Under the pieces are notes generated by a model that was not told the origin of the DNA, ran no database searches, and saw nothing but the letters and a program-made list of their open reading frames with translations. From Phycomyces nitens (Eukaryota > Mucoromycota > Mucoromycetes > Mucorales > Phycomycetaceae), in assembly GCA_022702545.1 (NCBI GenBank), contig JAHRBC010000007.1, positions 1,612,001 through 1,676,000 of the forward strand: a DNA stretch of 64,000 nt, given 5' to 3'. The translations under genes were made by a program, and so were the position numbers. Positions 24,388 through 35,421 of this stretch are shown here, in pieces (the first letter of the stretch is position 1; each line of letters starts with the position of its first letter).

Positions 24388-25077
24388 TTATAGCCCACAA
24401 GCACTGACGTTTTCCAGATCAGGCTCGAGGGATTTATTAGTAGAATCGCCACTAACGACCAAATCGAGAGTTTTACGACAATCGATAATAATTCTCACAG
24501 GCTTATCATCAAGTTTAGACTCACTTTGTACAAGATTGGCTTGACCAGATTCTCCTACCCAAAGCATGTCTGTCAATAATCTTCAAGAATGAAATAAAGC
24601 CTTGTACAAGATGCTTATCTAGTACAATATCCTATCTGCCGGACTATTCTAATACAAATACAATAAATACAATAAATACCAGGCGTATCTTGGCAATATT
24701 CTAATACCAGGCTGTGAGTATCTCTTGCCAAAAAAGGGACATTACTCGATAATCAGCCTTGCATCCTTATCATCCTACATTCCAAGCTTTCTGTTTGACA
24801 GATATTGGCTTATTGAACCAAGGTCAATATACTTTGACTATTGGCCATACTATTGTCTGCTAGTAACCCAAAATCCTTTAGGGCATACGCCTTTTGGTTC
24901 AATTGGCATACATGGGACCCCCAACAGATCAAATGCTTTTGCACATGCTGGCGATCTTTTTAGTATTTCCAGCAGATTATGCCAGCCTACATGGTCTACA
25001 ATCCTAGATAACAATCCAAGTTTATAATTGTCCAATGCAGCAAGAAACATGTAGAAGATGCTGGAATTCTTGTTCAT
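24388..25077 (-). pseudogene. Decayed coding fragments of unknown origin
   Basis: Minus-strand frames at 25077-24850 (for example LLEILKRSPACAKAFDLLGV then PCMPIEPKGVCPKGFWVTSR) and 24576-24388 (MLWVGESGQANLVQSESKLD ...) have protein-like composition. Between them the same strand reads YIDLGSISQYLSNRKLGM interrupted by stops. This looks like an old gene or mobile-element ORF broken by point mutations. The family is not recognised. Confidence 0.3.
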
Positions 25078-27762
25078 TGCCTGTACAATCCAGGCATAGT
25101 TGTAGTATTACAGACTCTTAAACATTGTGTTGCATACAATTCTGCCCTCACACCCAGTCCATCTTGATTTACAACAAAGTAGCAGCTTTAACGAGTGTAT
25201 AGATTCTGGCACATAATTACTAGTAGCCCAATTCATACCTCAATATCCATGTTCAACCGTGGATATTACGGCAATCTGGACGTTTCATTGTACTGATGGT
25301 CTTGATGGTCAAGATCCATACAGCCCCACGCTCTAAATATGCTGTCTGCCTTGCTGTTTTTGCCTCCTTGGTCTTCTTCTGATCTGATCCCGCCTTTTAT
25401 TGGATTTCTTCTTTAACTTCCTGCTCCTGCCCTTGGTCACTGATTTGATTGTTGCTTCACGGCTTCCACGCTACCAGGCATTGTATTATTGACAGCGCTT
25501 TCCGTAATATATGCTTACTCCAAAGCACCCTTTTTCACAGCCTTTCTGCTTTCCAATTCACCTCATATGCACTCCTACCTTTGGCTTACCATCCCTTTCC
25601 TACTCACTGGTCCCATCTGGTTGTAGTTGATGTGTACAAGGCTGTCTCTTGCAAGTCCATCCTAGTCTGGATCACTCGAGCCAATTTAATCTTCACTTGC
25701 ACTATCCTCACAATATTCCTGGTGTATTGGACAGAATCTATTCTCTTTAATAAAAAGAAAACTTGCACCCCCTGACTAGATCCTTTAAATCAAACTTCCG
25801 GCCATTCTCCCACCTTCTGGTAAGTGGCATTTTTCTTATGATGGTTTGGTCTCATCTCTGGTCTCATCACCTGACATTAGGACAGTATTGCTTCTCTTGC
25901 TCTCACTGTCTCAATTGCCTCTAGTTTCTATTGGCGTTTTTGGTTTGGTATTTCCCTTTTATAACCCCCTTTAATGACCGCGATAACTCGGCTGCTTTAT
26001 AACAAGACCTCTTTCCGCGGATCCCTCTATTTACTCCAGCCCTCTATTTCCTGATCAGTCAATTCTGTCTGTGGTGCAGTATCAGACCTTCAAGTCTATT
26101 CTTTGTTACAATTCCCAATTAGGTCTGAATCTGACCTTTGCGAAATGAAAGAGGTCTTGACTCATTCCACAACCAGTCAATATCTCTATTTCCCGTATTC
26201 TCTCGTTCTACCTCTTTATATCTTTTGCTTTCCATGGGTATTGACCCCCTACAGCCAAAGGTCTTGCCAAACCCCAAAAATAAAAAATATAAATATAAAA
26301 ATAAAACTCTCGAGAGTCTCAAAAAAGATTAGCAATTATGATATCCCCTTTTTTATTTATATATATATATCTCAAGACCCAATGTAATTATAGAATAACG
26401 AGTGCCATTATCATCTGGATCACCATGAACTTGCAAGACATGTCAAGGAACCAAAAATGTTACAAAATATCATTTTTAAGAAGAAGAAGAGGAAAGCAGG
26501 TTTGATGGCGACTAGGATTTTTTTTGACAATGGGAATATATTGGCCAATAATTGGATTTAAAACATATTCATAGGGATCAATCAGGAAATCAGGTTCTGA
26601 AACAAATTGCCATATTATTATTTTTTAATATGTTTCAAATCCAATTACACATATAAATGTGCTTTTATTGTTTATTAAGATTTCTTTATGATGGAAATGA
26701 ATAACGATGTCTTTATTTTATCGTGATAACAATGTATATATATATATCATACCATACTCCTTAAAATTTATATGATAGCCTAATGGCTGATAAGAGAGTA
26801 TCCCTTACCTGGATAATCAAGAATAACACATACAATATGCCGCCTATGAATTCAAGCCAAAATATAAAGAAAAAGGGCAAGGGGTCAAGAGGGATAAGTC
26901 TTTATCATTTATATAAAAAAAATGATAAATAGGCTGTCTAGACCTTTCCTACTACGTCCCTTTACCTCGTTCCTGGTCTTGAAGCCCTTTTGTCTTGTTG
27001 TATTATGCCCGCCCGTTCTATGACTCGGTCTCATGCGATTGCATCACTACAACAGACTGCTCGCTTCTCCTATCGCTCATGCCCACTCTGCTCGACTCCT
27101 CTGCTCGTCAGGATTCATGGATCATTTGTGTACAAGTGGTTAAATAGTCATTTTGCGGTAAGAAGGCCAAGGATCGAGCAATAAACTTTCTTTTTTCTCG
27201 AATTTTATAGTGACAATTGCATTTTCAGAAATCCCACCATGAATTCATGCACCTCGTAGTCAATCTTCATCCCTCGAACCATTAGAGCCATTTAAGCAAG
27301 ACTATTTTATATATATGATTCTTTATTTCTACATATGCCATTCCATTTTCTATATAGCTTTTATATATATATATGCCTTTTCTTTATTATTATTATTATT
27401 ATTTTTAATTTCCTAGACAATTGTTGCTTTCCCAGCAGTCATTAAGTTTTAACCATGGCTAGTCATCTTACTAGACCATGTCAACTAATATATATATAAA
27501 TAAATAAAACTAATTAATAGTATGTGTACATTGTTGTCATACAGTATTGCCAGAACAAAGCCTATTATTTATAGTGACAGGATTAGGCCAACATTGTTCT
27601 CACCGTGACTCTTGTGGGACTGATTGGCTGTATAACAGAGGCTGTTTCCAAGACTTCCAGAGCTGAAAAGCAAACTTTATAAAATAAAAAGGGCTATTAA
27701 AGACCAGAAGCACCAATCTCTTTCCTTTTCATTATTGCAATTGTTACCAAGAGAGTTGTCCA
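25078..27762. other. Gene-poor region upstream of the PAP2 phosphatase
   Basis: No confident exon. Open frames at 25449-25775, 26103-26387 and 26990-27184 (a Cys/Arg-rich 64-codon ORF) have no recognisable domain. AT microsatellites occur at 26355-26372, 26735-26748, 27363-27375 and 27385-27405. The final 100 bases before 27763 presumably hold the promoter. Confidence 0.45.
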
Positions 27763-29186
27763 ATGTCCAAAATCAATTGGAAAGCTCCCCGAACACGGAA
27801 TCTGATCTTGTCTTATATGAAAGACTGGCTGCTTGTCCTTCTCATGACTGCCGTGTTCTTTGCAATTGACAAGATTGCACCCTACCATCGCAAATTCTCC
27901 ATTCAGGACAAGACAATTATGTTCCCGTATGCAGTAGAGGAAACAATTCCAGTCTGGCTCTTGCTGGTAATCTCACGCTGGTCTTGTAGCACACCACCTG
28001 GTTCTCATCATAAGCCTCTTTAGATCATTTGCTTTGTCGTACCAATCGTGACCATGTCATTAGTGTCGATTGGAATCAAGCACAGTTTACATGACTTTCA
28101 CAGCGGTCTTCTTGGTAGGATAATTTTTATATATATTAAAAAACAAACAAACAGCTCCGAGTCTATTGTTGTATTGAGTATATGGTTTGACAGGCCTCTG
28201 TCTTGGATTATCAATGACAATTATGATAACCGATATCATAAAGGTAAGGAGTCTTGGCACTAGTGATTGGTAACTTATTTTGCGGCTGGTTTAGATCACA
28301 GCTGGAAGAGCGCGTCCTGACATGCTGGATCGTTGCCAGCCTCCTCCAGATGTCACTGATCCGGTATATGGTTTGTTAGACTACACTGTGTGTACGACAC
28401 CATCAGACTCGGCCATTATGATTGATGGGTTCAAGAGTTTCCCCAGTGGACATTCGTCGTGTGAGTAAAAAAAAAAAGGAAAGGGTGTGGTGTGGCGTTC
28501 CTGGCATTTCTGACCAGTGTAATTTGGGTTCAATTGTGCCTCTATGTAACCATAGTTTCCTTTGCTGGGCTTGGTTTTCTCTCCTTCTATTTGGGTGGAA
28601 AGATCCGCATGTTTGATGAGCGTGGCGTAAGTAAAAGGTCCTTGGAGACACAGATGATTTTAATCAGGATCGTATTCTACTTAGCACACCTGGAAGGGAT
28701 TCGTATTTGCCGCACCCTTGGCTGGTGCAATCTTGGTAGCCATCTCCCGTACACGTGACTACCGCCACCATTGGCAAGATGTTTTGGTCGGAGGACTGTT
28801 GGGTATATATATATATAGATATAGATATATATATATATATGGATATATATATATAAAAGGGATCTTGTAGTTCAAGAAGGCTTTACTGACAGACTCGGTT
28901 AATAGGTCTCTGCTCAGCCTATTTTGCGTATCGACAATACCATCCTGCCCTTGGTCACATTAAATGTTGCACACCATTTGCGTCAAGATTCCCAGTGACA
29001 GATAACAACGGCTCTTACAACGTACTAGACAATAGTGAGACAACGTTGTATAATAGAAATCTCGATCCAGAAACCGGACGGTCTGTTCCTCTAAAGGGTA
29101 TTGATACCAACCCAAGTTTACCCCAAGGACAATATCGGTCCGAAGATCCATTTATCGATCATTCCGGATCATCAACGCAGCAATAA
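27763..29186 (+). CDS. PAP2-family lipid phosphate phosphatase (DPP1/LPP1-like)
   Basis: Dephosphorylates phosphatidic acid, diacylglycerol pyrophosphate or lyso-lipids at the membrane. Seven exons are joined by short introns. Exon 1 (27763-27966) gives MSKINWKAPRTRNLILSYMK and the first membrane helix. Later exons contain the three phosphatase signatures in order: KITAGRARP (KxxxxxxRP, with K ending one exon), FPSGHSSFSFAGLGFLS (PSGH, split by an intron after the second serine) and SRTRDYRHHWQDV (SRxxxxxHxxxD). About six hydrophobic helices are present. The C-terminal tail is hydrophilic (SEDPFIDHSGSSTQQ-like). The last intron carries a TA/GATA microsatellite (28804-28856). The exact substrate cannot be told from the sequence. 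Confidence 0.92.
28804..28856. repeat. TA-rich microsatellite in the last PAP2 intron
   Basis: Interrupted TA and GATA repeats lie between the GTATAT donor and the TTAATAG acceptor. Confidence 0.85.
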
Positions 29187-30909
29187 AGATCAACAATGTA
29201 TATATTGAGTACATTTTGTCCATCTGATATTATTTACAAGAAGTGAATTAGATGATTTCCAGGCTATATATATTATATTATACTATATGCTTTACATTTA
29301 TTGACAGATTTGTTTATACTCTATAAAATGTCAGAAACATCTCTACCAAATAATACAAAAAAAAAAACAATGAAACAAATGAACGACAATTATAGCAAAA
29401 AGCTATTTTTGTTATTGGGCACAAATCAGGGAAAGGGTGGCTAAGCAAAAGATTAATTATCCAGACACCAACTCTCCATATCAAACACTATATTGTAAGA
29501 TGGGAAGCCAAAGATTCATATTATTGGCATATTTTTAAAATGGCATCAATGTACTTGTACTTTTGGTACCTTTTTTTCTTTCTGTCTTTCTTATTAAGAG
29601 TAATTGCCAGTTAAAAAAACAACAAGGCATCGACTCGGTTGTGGTGCATTACAAAGTTGTTGTTGTTTATATAGAAGCCTATGGGGGTATATTCAATTTT
29701 GATTTTTGAATATTTATTCAACTTGCCATTGTTAATATTCCACCACTTGGCTCTAGAGCAGCTTACAAAATGTGCTCGAATTATAATCAGACGATTATTG
29801 GCCAATGTACCAATTATGATTGTTTCAAGTTTATTCATCTCCACAATTAATGTCCAGTGTTCTTTGTGTGCCTGCCAAGCATAGACCAAATATTTATTAT
29901 TATTATTATTATATTTGGTCTTGATCATAAAAAGGTCAAGGATCTATAAAGGTATCTTGTGGAAAAAAAAATCAATTCCAATATCTATTAGACTGATATT
30001 AAATGGGGGTGATGGGAGATTAGCATTCTATATCTACACATATTTAATTTCTCAAATCTAATTAATATGCACAGCCCCCATGTCCAAGAAACATAAAGAG
30101 TATCCTCACCGTATCCTCTCTAGCCATGGAAATAATAAAGGCACGCTAAAAAACAAGTCTTGTAAAATAATGGCTATTATAACCTGTACCCACAAAGCAA
30201 CAAAACAGATAGACTTTACATGAACCGTAGGCATTAAATCCATGGCCAGAAATCATAGTGACAATATCCCTTGCTCATTCCAGATTTCTTTATATTATAT
30301 TATTTAATAAAATAAAATAATATAAAATGGCTTGTGGATGATTGTCTATAATGATTCTGATATCTGCCTCATATCAATAGGGTAGTACGACAGATATTCC
30401 AGAGTAACTCGAATCCAAGATATATATATATATATATAAATCATATAAAGAAATAAGCCGTATTAACAAACGCTGATCATTTTCTTTGGGCCATATTAAA
30501 GAGCTCATTATTGCCCACCAATTCAATTGTTGTACAGCAAAAATGTTCATCATACACTGATATTCCAAATATGAATCTTTTTACCGCCAATAGCCATTTC
30601 TCCCTTTAGTGTTGTACAATAATACCCTGGCTATTGGCTGGAAAGCTGATTACAAGCATATATGCTGATTTTGCACTCTTTACCTTGACTTGCAAGGGAA
30701 ATTGTGCTTGGGTAGAAAACAAAATGATATCAAGACGCTAGCCACGTTTGAGAGCCTTGTGCCAGTATTCAGGCCAAAACCTTCATCTTCATGGCAATAA
30801 CTACGTCACCGCCAAGTCATTAAGAAGGAAATCGCACGTGGTGTACATAGCCGACCCTAGTTCGTCTCAACGGATTCATCATCTGTTTTTACATTCTTTA
30901 AATCACACA
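29187..30909. other. Gene-free spacer between PAP2 and the cyclin gene
   Basis: AT-rich with ATT (29896-29912) and TA (30420-30438) runs. An open frame begins at 30748 in frame with the cyclin, but 30748-30909 shows no conserved feature and is treated as 5' untranslated. Confidence 0.5.
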
Positions 30910-32090
30910 ATGAGTACATCAGTTTCTTTCGATATCGCCAAACACCCTGCCAAAGATACAATCAAGCTATTGACTTCCTTGTTGGAGAAAGTCACAATGG
31001 CCAATGACCAGGCTCATTCATCAATCACAAGCACAACTGATCCTACCGATCATTCCCGACAAGGTCGAGCACGTAGCGCATCTCATCCATCACCATACAC
31101 TTGTTTCCACGCACGCTCTATACCAAGCATCTCAATCCATGCTTACCTTATTCGCATTCTGAAATATTGTCCATGTTCCAACGAATGCTTCTTGGCTCTC
31201 TTGGTTTACTTTGATCGCATGTCAAAGCCAAATCCATCAAACACACCCTCTCTTCGACTCGACTCATACAATGTTCATCGGCTAGTTATTACTGGAATCA
31301 TGATCTCCAGCAAGTTGTTTTCGGATGTTTTCTTTACCAATTCACGCTATGCAAAGGTAAATTCAAACTGCAGACCACGGGATATATGTGTCTGACCTGT
31401 CTGTGCTAGGTTGGAGGTCTGCCTGTATCAGAACTCAATGTTCTTGAGCTAGAGTTTCTTCAGTTAAACAACTATGGGATGTTTGTGGCAATTGATGAAC
31501 TTCAGTATTATGGAGACCAATTGCTGTTGCACTGGGTGAGGGAGATGGAAGGGAACGGAAAGGCTCAGCACAGCACATCTGATGGTCAGGCTAATCCACA
31601 AGACAACCAACCCAAGAAGCAACCTGTCGAATCAGAATCTACAAACCATATCAATACTGCCGCACGACACTTATCGATCGATAGAGGGGTTCCAGTAGAC
31701 CATAGTTCTGAAAAGAGTGATTTAGGATCAAGAGAGCAAACCAAAGAACACCCAAAGCCCATGAGTGACAACAGCTATCAGAGAGACCAATCTCAACGAA
31801 TGGCTTATAAATCAAATCCACTGCAGAATTCTACCAAAGACATTCACCGCAAATCCAACGAAATCGACAGACATCGTGTCTTTAAAAGGCCCAGCTTCTC
31901 GACATCTCCATCCACTAGACCTCGCTCGGGCAGCTTGTCTGACCCAAAGCCAAGAAGTACAATGGATAGAACAACAACTACACACATCTTGCCAACCCCA
32001 CCTGGATCCTCATCACCACTTATCAACCGCTCTCATGCATCACCTTCGCCGTCTTCTTCCCAAGAGTCCCATGCAGTTCATAACCGTTGA
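30910..32090 (+). CDS. PHO80-type cyclin (PCL, partner of a PHO85-like kinase)
   Basis: Regulatory subunit of the PHO85/CDK5-like kinase, linked to phosphate and nutrient signalling. Exon 1 (30910-31356) and exon 2 (31410-32090) join in phase 0. The cyclin box reads SIHAYLIRILKYCPCSNECF, LALLVYFDRMSK, VHRLVITGIMISSKLFSDVF, FTNSRYAKVGGLPVSELNVL and ELEFLQLNNYGMFV. The ALVYFDRM, SKLFSD and VGGLP-x-ELN-x-LE motifs are typical of the PHO80/PCL family. The C-terminal 190 residues are Ser/Pro/Arg-rich and disordered. An upstream in-frame ATG at 30748 would add 54 residues without similarity; 30910 (MSTSVSFDIAKHPAKDT) is preferred because conserved PCL proteins start near this helix. Confidence 0.88.
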
Positions 32091-32257
32091 GTGATTTCTT
32101 TCGGGTTTTAGATCCACCATTCTAGCATTGTTTTAGTTTTTGTGTTTTATTATATTGTATTTGGTAGCAGGACTATCAGTCGTGTGTATTAGACATTGGA
32201 TATTCTATGTATTTGTTGGGCATTGAATTATAGATGAACAGCACAAAAATGACATTA

Positions 32258-32259
<2 letters not shown>

Positions 32260-32303
<44 letters not shown>
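32260..32303. repeat. ATT microsatellite (about 14 units)
   Basis: A perfect TTA/ATT trinucleotide array. Confidence 0.92.
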
Positions 32304-32379
32304 ACTATTTTTTTTTAGCCATTAGGGGACTATAGAGAGAAATCTCTTTCACTTGATGTATAATTATCCCTACACCAAC

Positions 32380-32406
32380 AATTATTATTATTATTATTAT
32401 TATTAT
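32380..32406. repeat. ATT microsatellite (about 9 units)
   Basis: A second ATT array 77 bp further on. Confidence 0.9.
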
Positions 32407-32540
32407 ATTTGATGCAGCAAATGCACCTCTTAATATCTTTCTTTTTTTATATACCTTTTTTTTAAAAAAAATAAATAAATAAACATTATTCTTTTTCATA
32501 AATTCCCGGTTGTATTCTTCATATTAGACTATTTGCCACT

Positions 32541-33602
32541 CTAGCGTAACCAGGCTGTCAATGCAAAACGATCCTTGGTTGCATTCATCACTGCATGGTC
32601 CACAACGCCACTCAAGAACAGCACAATTCGGCCCAGCACCGGCTGCACTACTCTGTCTGCTGATTCTCTTAATCCATGCTTCTCCAATTGTCCAAACAGC
32701 TTCAGTTCTCCACCATCCCCATGCGACCACCCAGGATTCAAGTAAACGATGGCTGTCACACGACGCTGGTGTGTATCACTAGGATCATCTACCGGGAATG
32801 CGTCCCGATGTCTTTCATAATGTGCCTCTCTGGGATGATAGTGTGCGAGCTGGTACTCGGTCTTGCCATTCAAGCGAATCATCTCTGCAATATCATGGTG
32901 CAGAGGTCCTTCAAAGAACTCTAGGATCTTTGAAATATTGGTTTCGTCTTTTTTTGCAGGGTTTAGCCTGGTTGGCCATTGGTAAATATCCCATCAAAAC
33001 AAATCTCCAGAGACTCTTTAATAAAAATATATCCACTAACCAGACAATGGTATCATCACGAGCATTCTCATCTCTATATGGGTCGAATGTCTCATCATTT
33101 TCTGGGTTGCATGGGTGACAAAAGGCACCCTTGGCCAGCATGTCTTCGGCCTCTTTGCGCGCACCTATTCGTAAATTTGGCTATTAGGAATTCTCCATCA
33201 TTATCAATAGATTTAGCATTACAGACCCTTGAGAGTATCCAGGTCAATAAGCCCATCGACAGTTGTCCAGCCTTGACTATACAGCTCTTCCACGGTCTTT
33301 GGTTCAAGACACTGGAGATTCCAAGACGAACTGTGCTTTTGTGACTCGGCCGAATTAAGCTCATTGTAAAACAAACGCTGGGCAATTGTAAGAGGATGTT
33401 CTTGTTGGTCAAGATATTCAAGTAGATCATTTTCATCGATTTCCTCTACTTCTTCGACTTCTTCTTCTTCGTCTGCATTGGGGTCATACTCGTAATCCGA
33501 AGGTAAATCGCTCTTGTCATCCGGGAAATCCGGAAGATCAGAGTGATTTGCAGCGGCTGCACGTAGAATACGCGACTCGAGACTATCGTTGGTATTGTCC
33601 AT
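32541..33602 (-). CDS. 2-oxoglutarate/Fe(II) dioxygenase, prolyl 4-hydroxylase-like
   Basis: The predicted enzyme hydroxylates a protein or small-molecule substrate using 2-oxoglutarate, O2 and Fe(II). Exons join in frame: 33602 to about 33229 (MDNTNDSLESRILRAAAANH, an Asp/Glu-rich linker, then LYSQGWTTVDGLIDLDTLKG), about 33167-33043 (ARKEAEDMLAKGAFCHPCNP ... ARDDTIVW) and about 32970-32541. The last exon carries the P4Hc double-stranded beta-helix: YHPREAHYERHRDAFP with the HxD iron pair, RRVTAIVYLNPGWSHGDGGE, LGRIVLFLSGVVDHAVMNA with the distal histidine, and RFALTAWLR with the 2OG-binding arginine. All iron and co-substrate ligands are present, so it should be active. No signal peptide is seen; the acidic N-terminus suggests a cytosolic or nuclear location. 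Confidence 0.88.
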
Positions 33603-34680
33603 TAGAAAAGAGATAAAGAAAACCAATAATCATTTTTTGTGTGTGTTCTCTAGTAATGCAAGCGTGACTTCAAAACTGGTTTGATCTTACAGTCACATAC
33701 AAAAGCTCAAAGCGCCATGATATTCAAATGGGGATGGCTAATCTTAGGGGACACCTGTAAAAAGTACAGTATGTTACACAAAATATTTATGACTAGGCGC
33801 GTATGGGGATGAAAATCCGTTGTCAAATAAATAAGATTGTTGAATTGGGATCTGGTGTCTTTCAAGGGTAGTATGCTGTGGTGAGGTTTGGGTGCTCAAT
33901 ATGTACCCAAGACCTCTCTTGCTTGTACACTCCCGATGCCTTTTATTCATTAGCATTTTCAGCATATTTTACTGGAATTTCATATTATGATTATGCCAAA
34001 GTATCAAGACTTGAGAATATGTGGATATTATATATTATCTGGTTTCTTACTGTAATTATCCACCAAGAATGATTAAATGTACCTTTAAGCCCAATAGAAT
34101 ACCCATATTGCACTATATATACCAAAATCTTTTGGGAAAGTGTCCCAAAGTTTTGTTGATTATCAATGGATAATACCATGCCTCTGGTGGCAATTGGGGC
34201 TTTTGACTAAACCAAATAGCCATGGCTCTTCTCATTACTCTACCGGATCCACTTGGGACACCCCTCAATTCTTGGCTCACCCTCACCCTCACCTTACACC
34301 ACACAGCCCTACAACCCCACCACTCATATACTCGGGTGCTGCTACGCTTGCACCCACTGCTCTTTTCCCGCATCAACGTCGAATCATTTATGGAGATTCC
34401 ATTGATGGCTCCCCACATATCTGGCGTGCCGGTAATACACCCTACTCAGATTTTATAATCCTCCTCTTTCCGCCTGCCCTCTCTACAATGCCTTTTGCCG
34501 TGCTCGACATCTCTCTAGGTGAGCTGCATACTGAACCATTGTATTACATGGTTTACACATTACAAACTCTCGCCAAATTCCTGCCCACAATACTGATAAA
34601 GATACAATATAACATTGCATCAAAAGTTTATGTTACGGCTCATAAAGTACTAATCCAATACATTTTACTGCTACAGAATA
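33603..34680. other. Spacer upstream of the dioxygenase, no confident gene
   Basis: AT-rich. Open frames at 34140-34733 (+) and 34113-34418 (-) overlap a CCCTCACCCTCACC-type run (34273-34300) and show no recognisable family. They may belong to the decayed transposon that follows. Confidence 0.4.
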
Positions 34681-34948
34681 CTACCTATCGTTCTTGTTGT
34701 TGCAACCAAGTCTTTTTCCAGTACTGCATCTAAAATGGAATCCCCCTCCCCTTCCCCTCCCCCCATATTCGCCTGAGCTGAATCCTATCGAGAACCTCTG
34801 GTCTACAATAAAAGTCTACGTCAAGAAAAGTAAGTTTTCTGGATACGAATATCTTTAGACAAGAGTAACAGAGGCATCTAATGTGATAAGAGCTTCCGCT
34901 CTCTTAAACATGACCCAACATTTTGTAAGCGCAAATTGGGTTGTTTGA
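34680..34948 (+). mobile_element. Tc1/mariner-like transposase C-terminal relic
   Basis: Near 34765 the plus strand reads PYSPELNPIENLWSTIKVYV then KKSK, the hallmark C-terminal block of Tc1/mariner DDE transposases, where the ELNPIEN glutamate or aspartate region closes the active site. About 60 bp further on, in another frame, it reads RVTEASNVIRASALLNMTQH then FVSANWVV and a stop, as expected for the transposase C-terminus. Stops, a frame change and a C-run insertion before PYSPE show that the copy is dead. Upstream catalytic motifs were not found and no terminal inverted repeats were located by eye. Confidence 0.72.
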
Positions 34949-35421
34949 ATGGGCGAGCTAATTTATAAAAGTATCAATTGGCACCAGAGACATTGTATAT
35001 ACCACTTTAGAAAATAAAGAAAGTAACCACATATATATTCTATACCCACAGCCAAAATAAAACAAGATTTTACAAAGTCGGCGCCTTTGGTCAACATCGG
35101 ACTTGAACTTTTCTGACCTGGTTGGCAGTACAAGCTTACAAGATAATATATCGGATTGACTTCAAGAGCTCATTTTCAACCCTTGCAGCTCTTTGGTTAA
35201 TCACAGCTGCTAGACTTGAATCCTTTGGTATATTCCCGTGCCTTGACATGCCAAGACTAATGAGTTAAATTGGGGGATTTTTTTTTTAAAAAAAAAATGT
35301 TGAAATTTGCATTAATCCGCCAAATTCGTCGGCCGCTATGAACAGAGTGGCTTGTCAGAAGGAGTTTTGCCTTGAAAAAAAACCCCCCCCTCTTAATGGA
35401 TTGCACGATAATCTATTGATC
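34949..35421. other. Spacer upstream of SPB4
   Basis: No gene seen. It contains T- and A-homopolymers (35280-35300) and a C-run (35384-35391). Confidence 0.5.

Larger units (their letters stand above)
32091..32540. other. Convergent 3' intergenic region with long ATT arrays
   Basis: Between the stop of the cyclin gene and that of the minus-strand dioxygenase. It holds two ATT microsatellites (32260-32303 and 32380-32406) and A/T runs. No gene. Confidence 0.6.

Noticed and set aside
30748..30909. Upstream in-frame extension of the PHO80-type cyclin
   Set aside because: The extra 54 residues are not conserved-looking and begin in the middle of AT-rich spacer. The internal ATG at 30910 better fits the family start.
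34140..34458. Pro/His/Thr-rich plus-strand ORFs
   Set aside because: They arise from CCCTCACCCTCACC-like low-complexity DNA. No splice signals or homologous motif were found.
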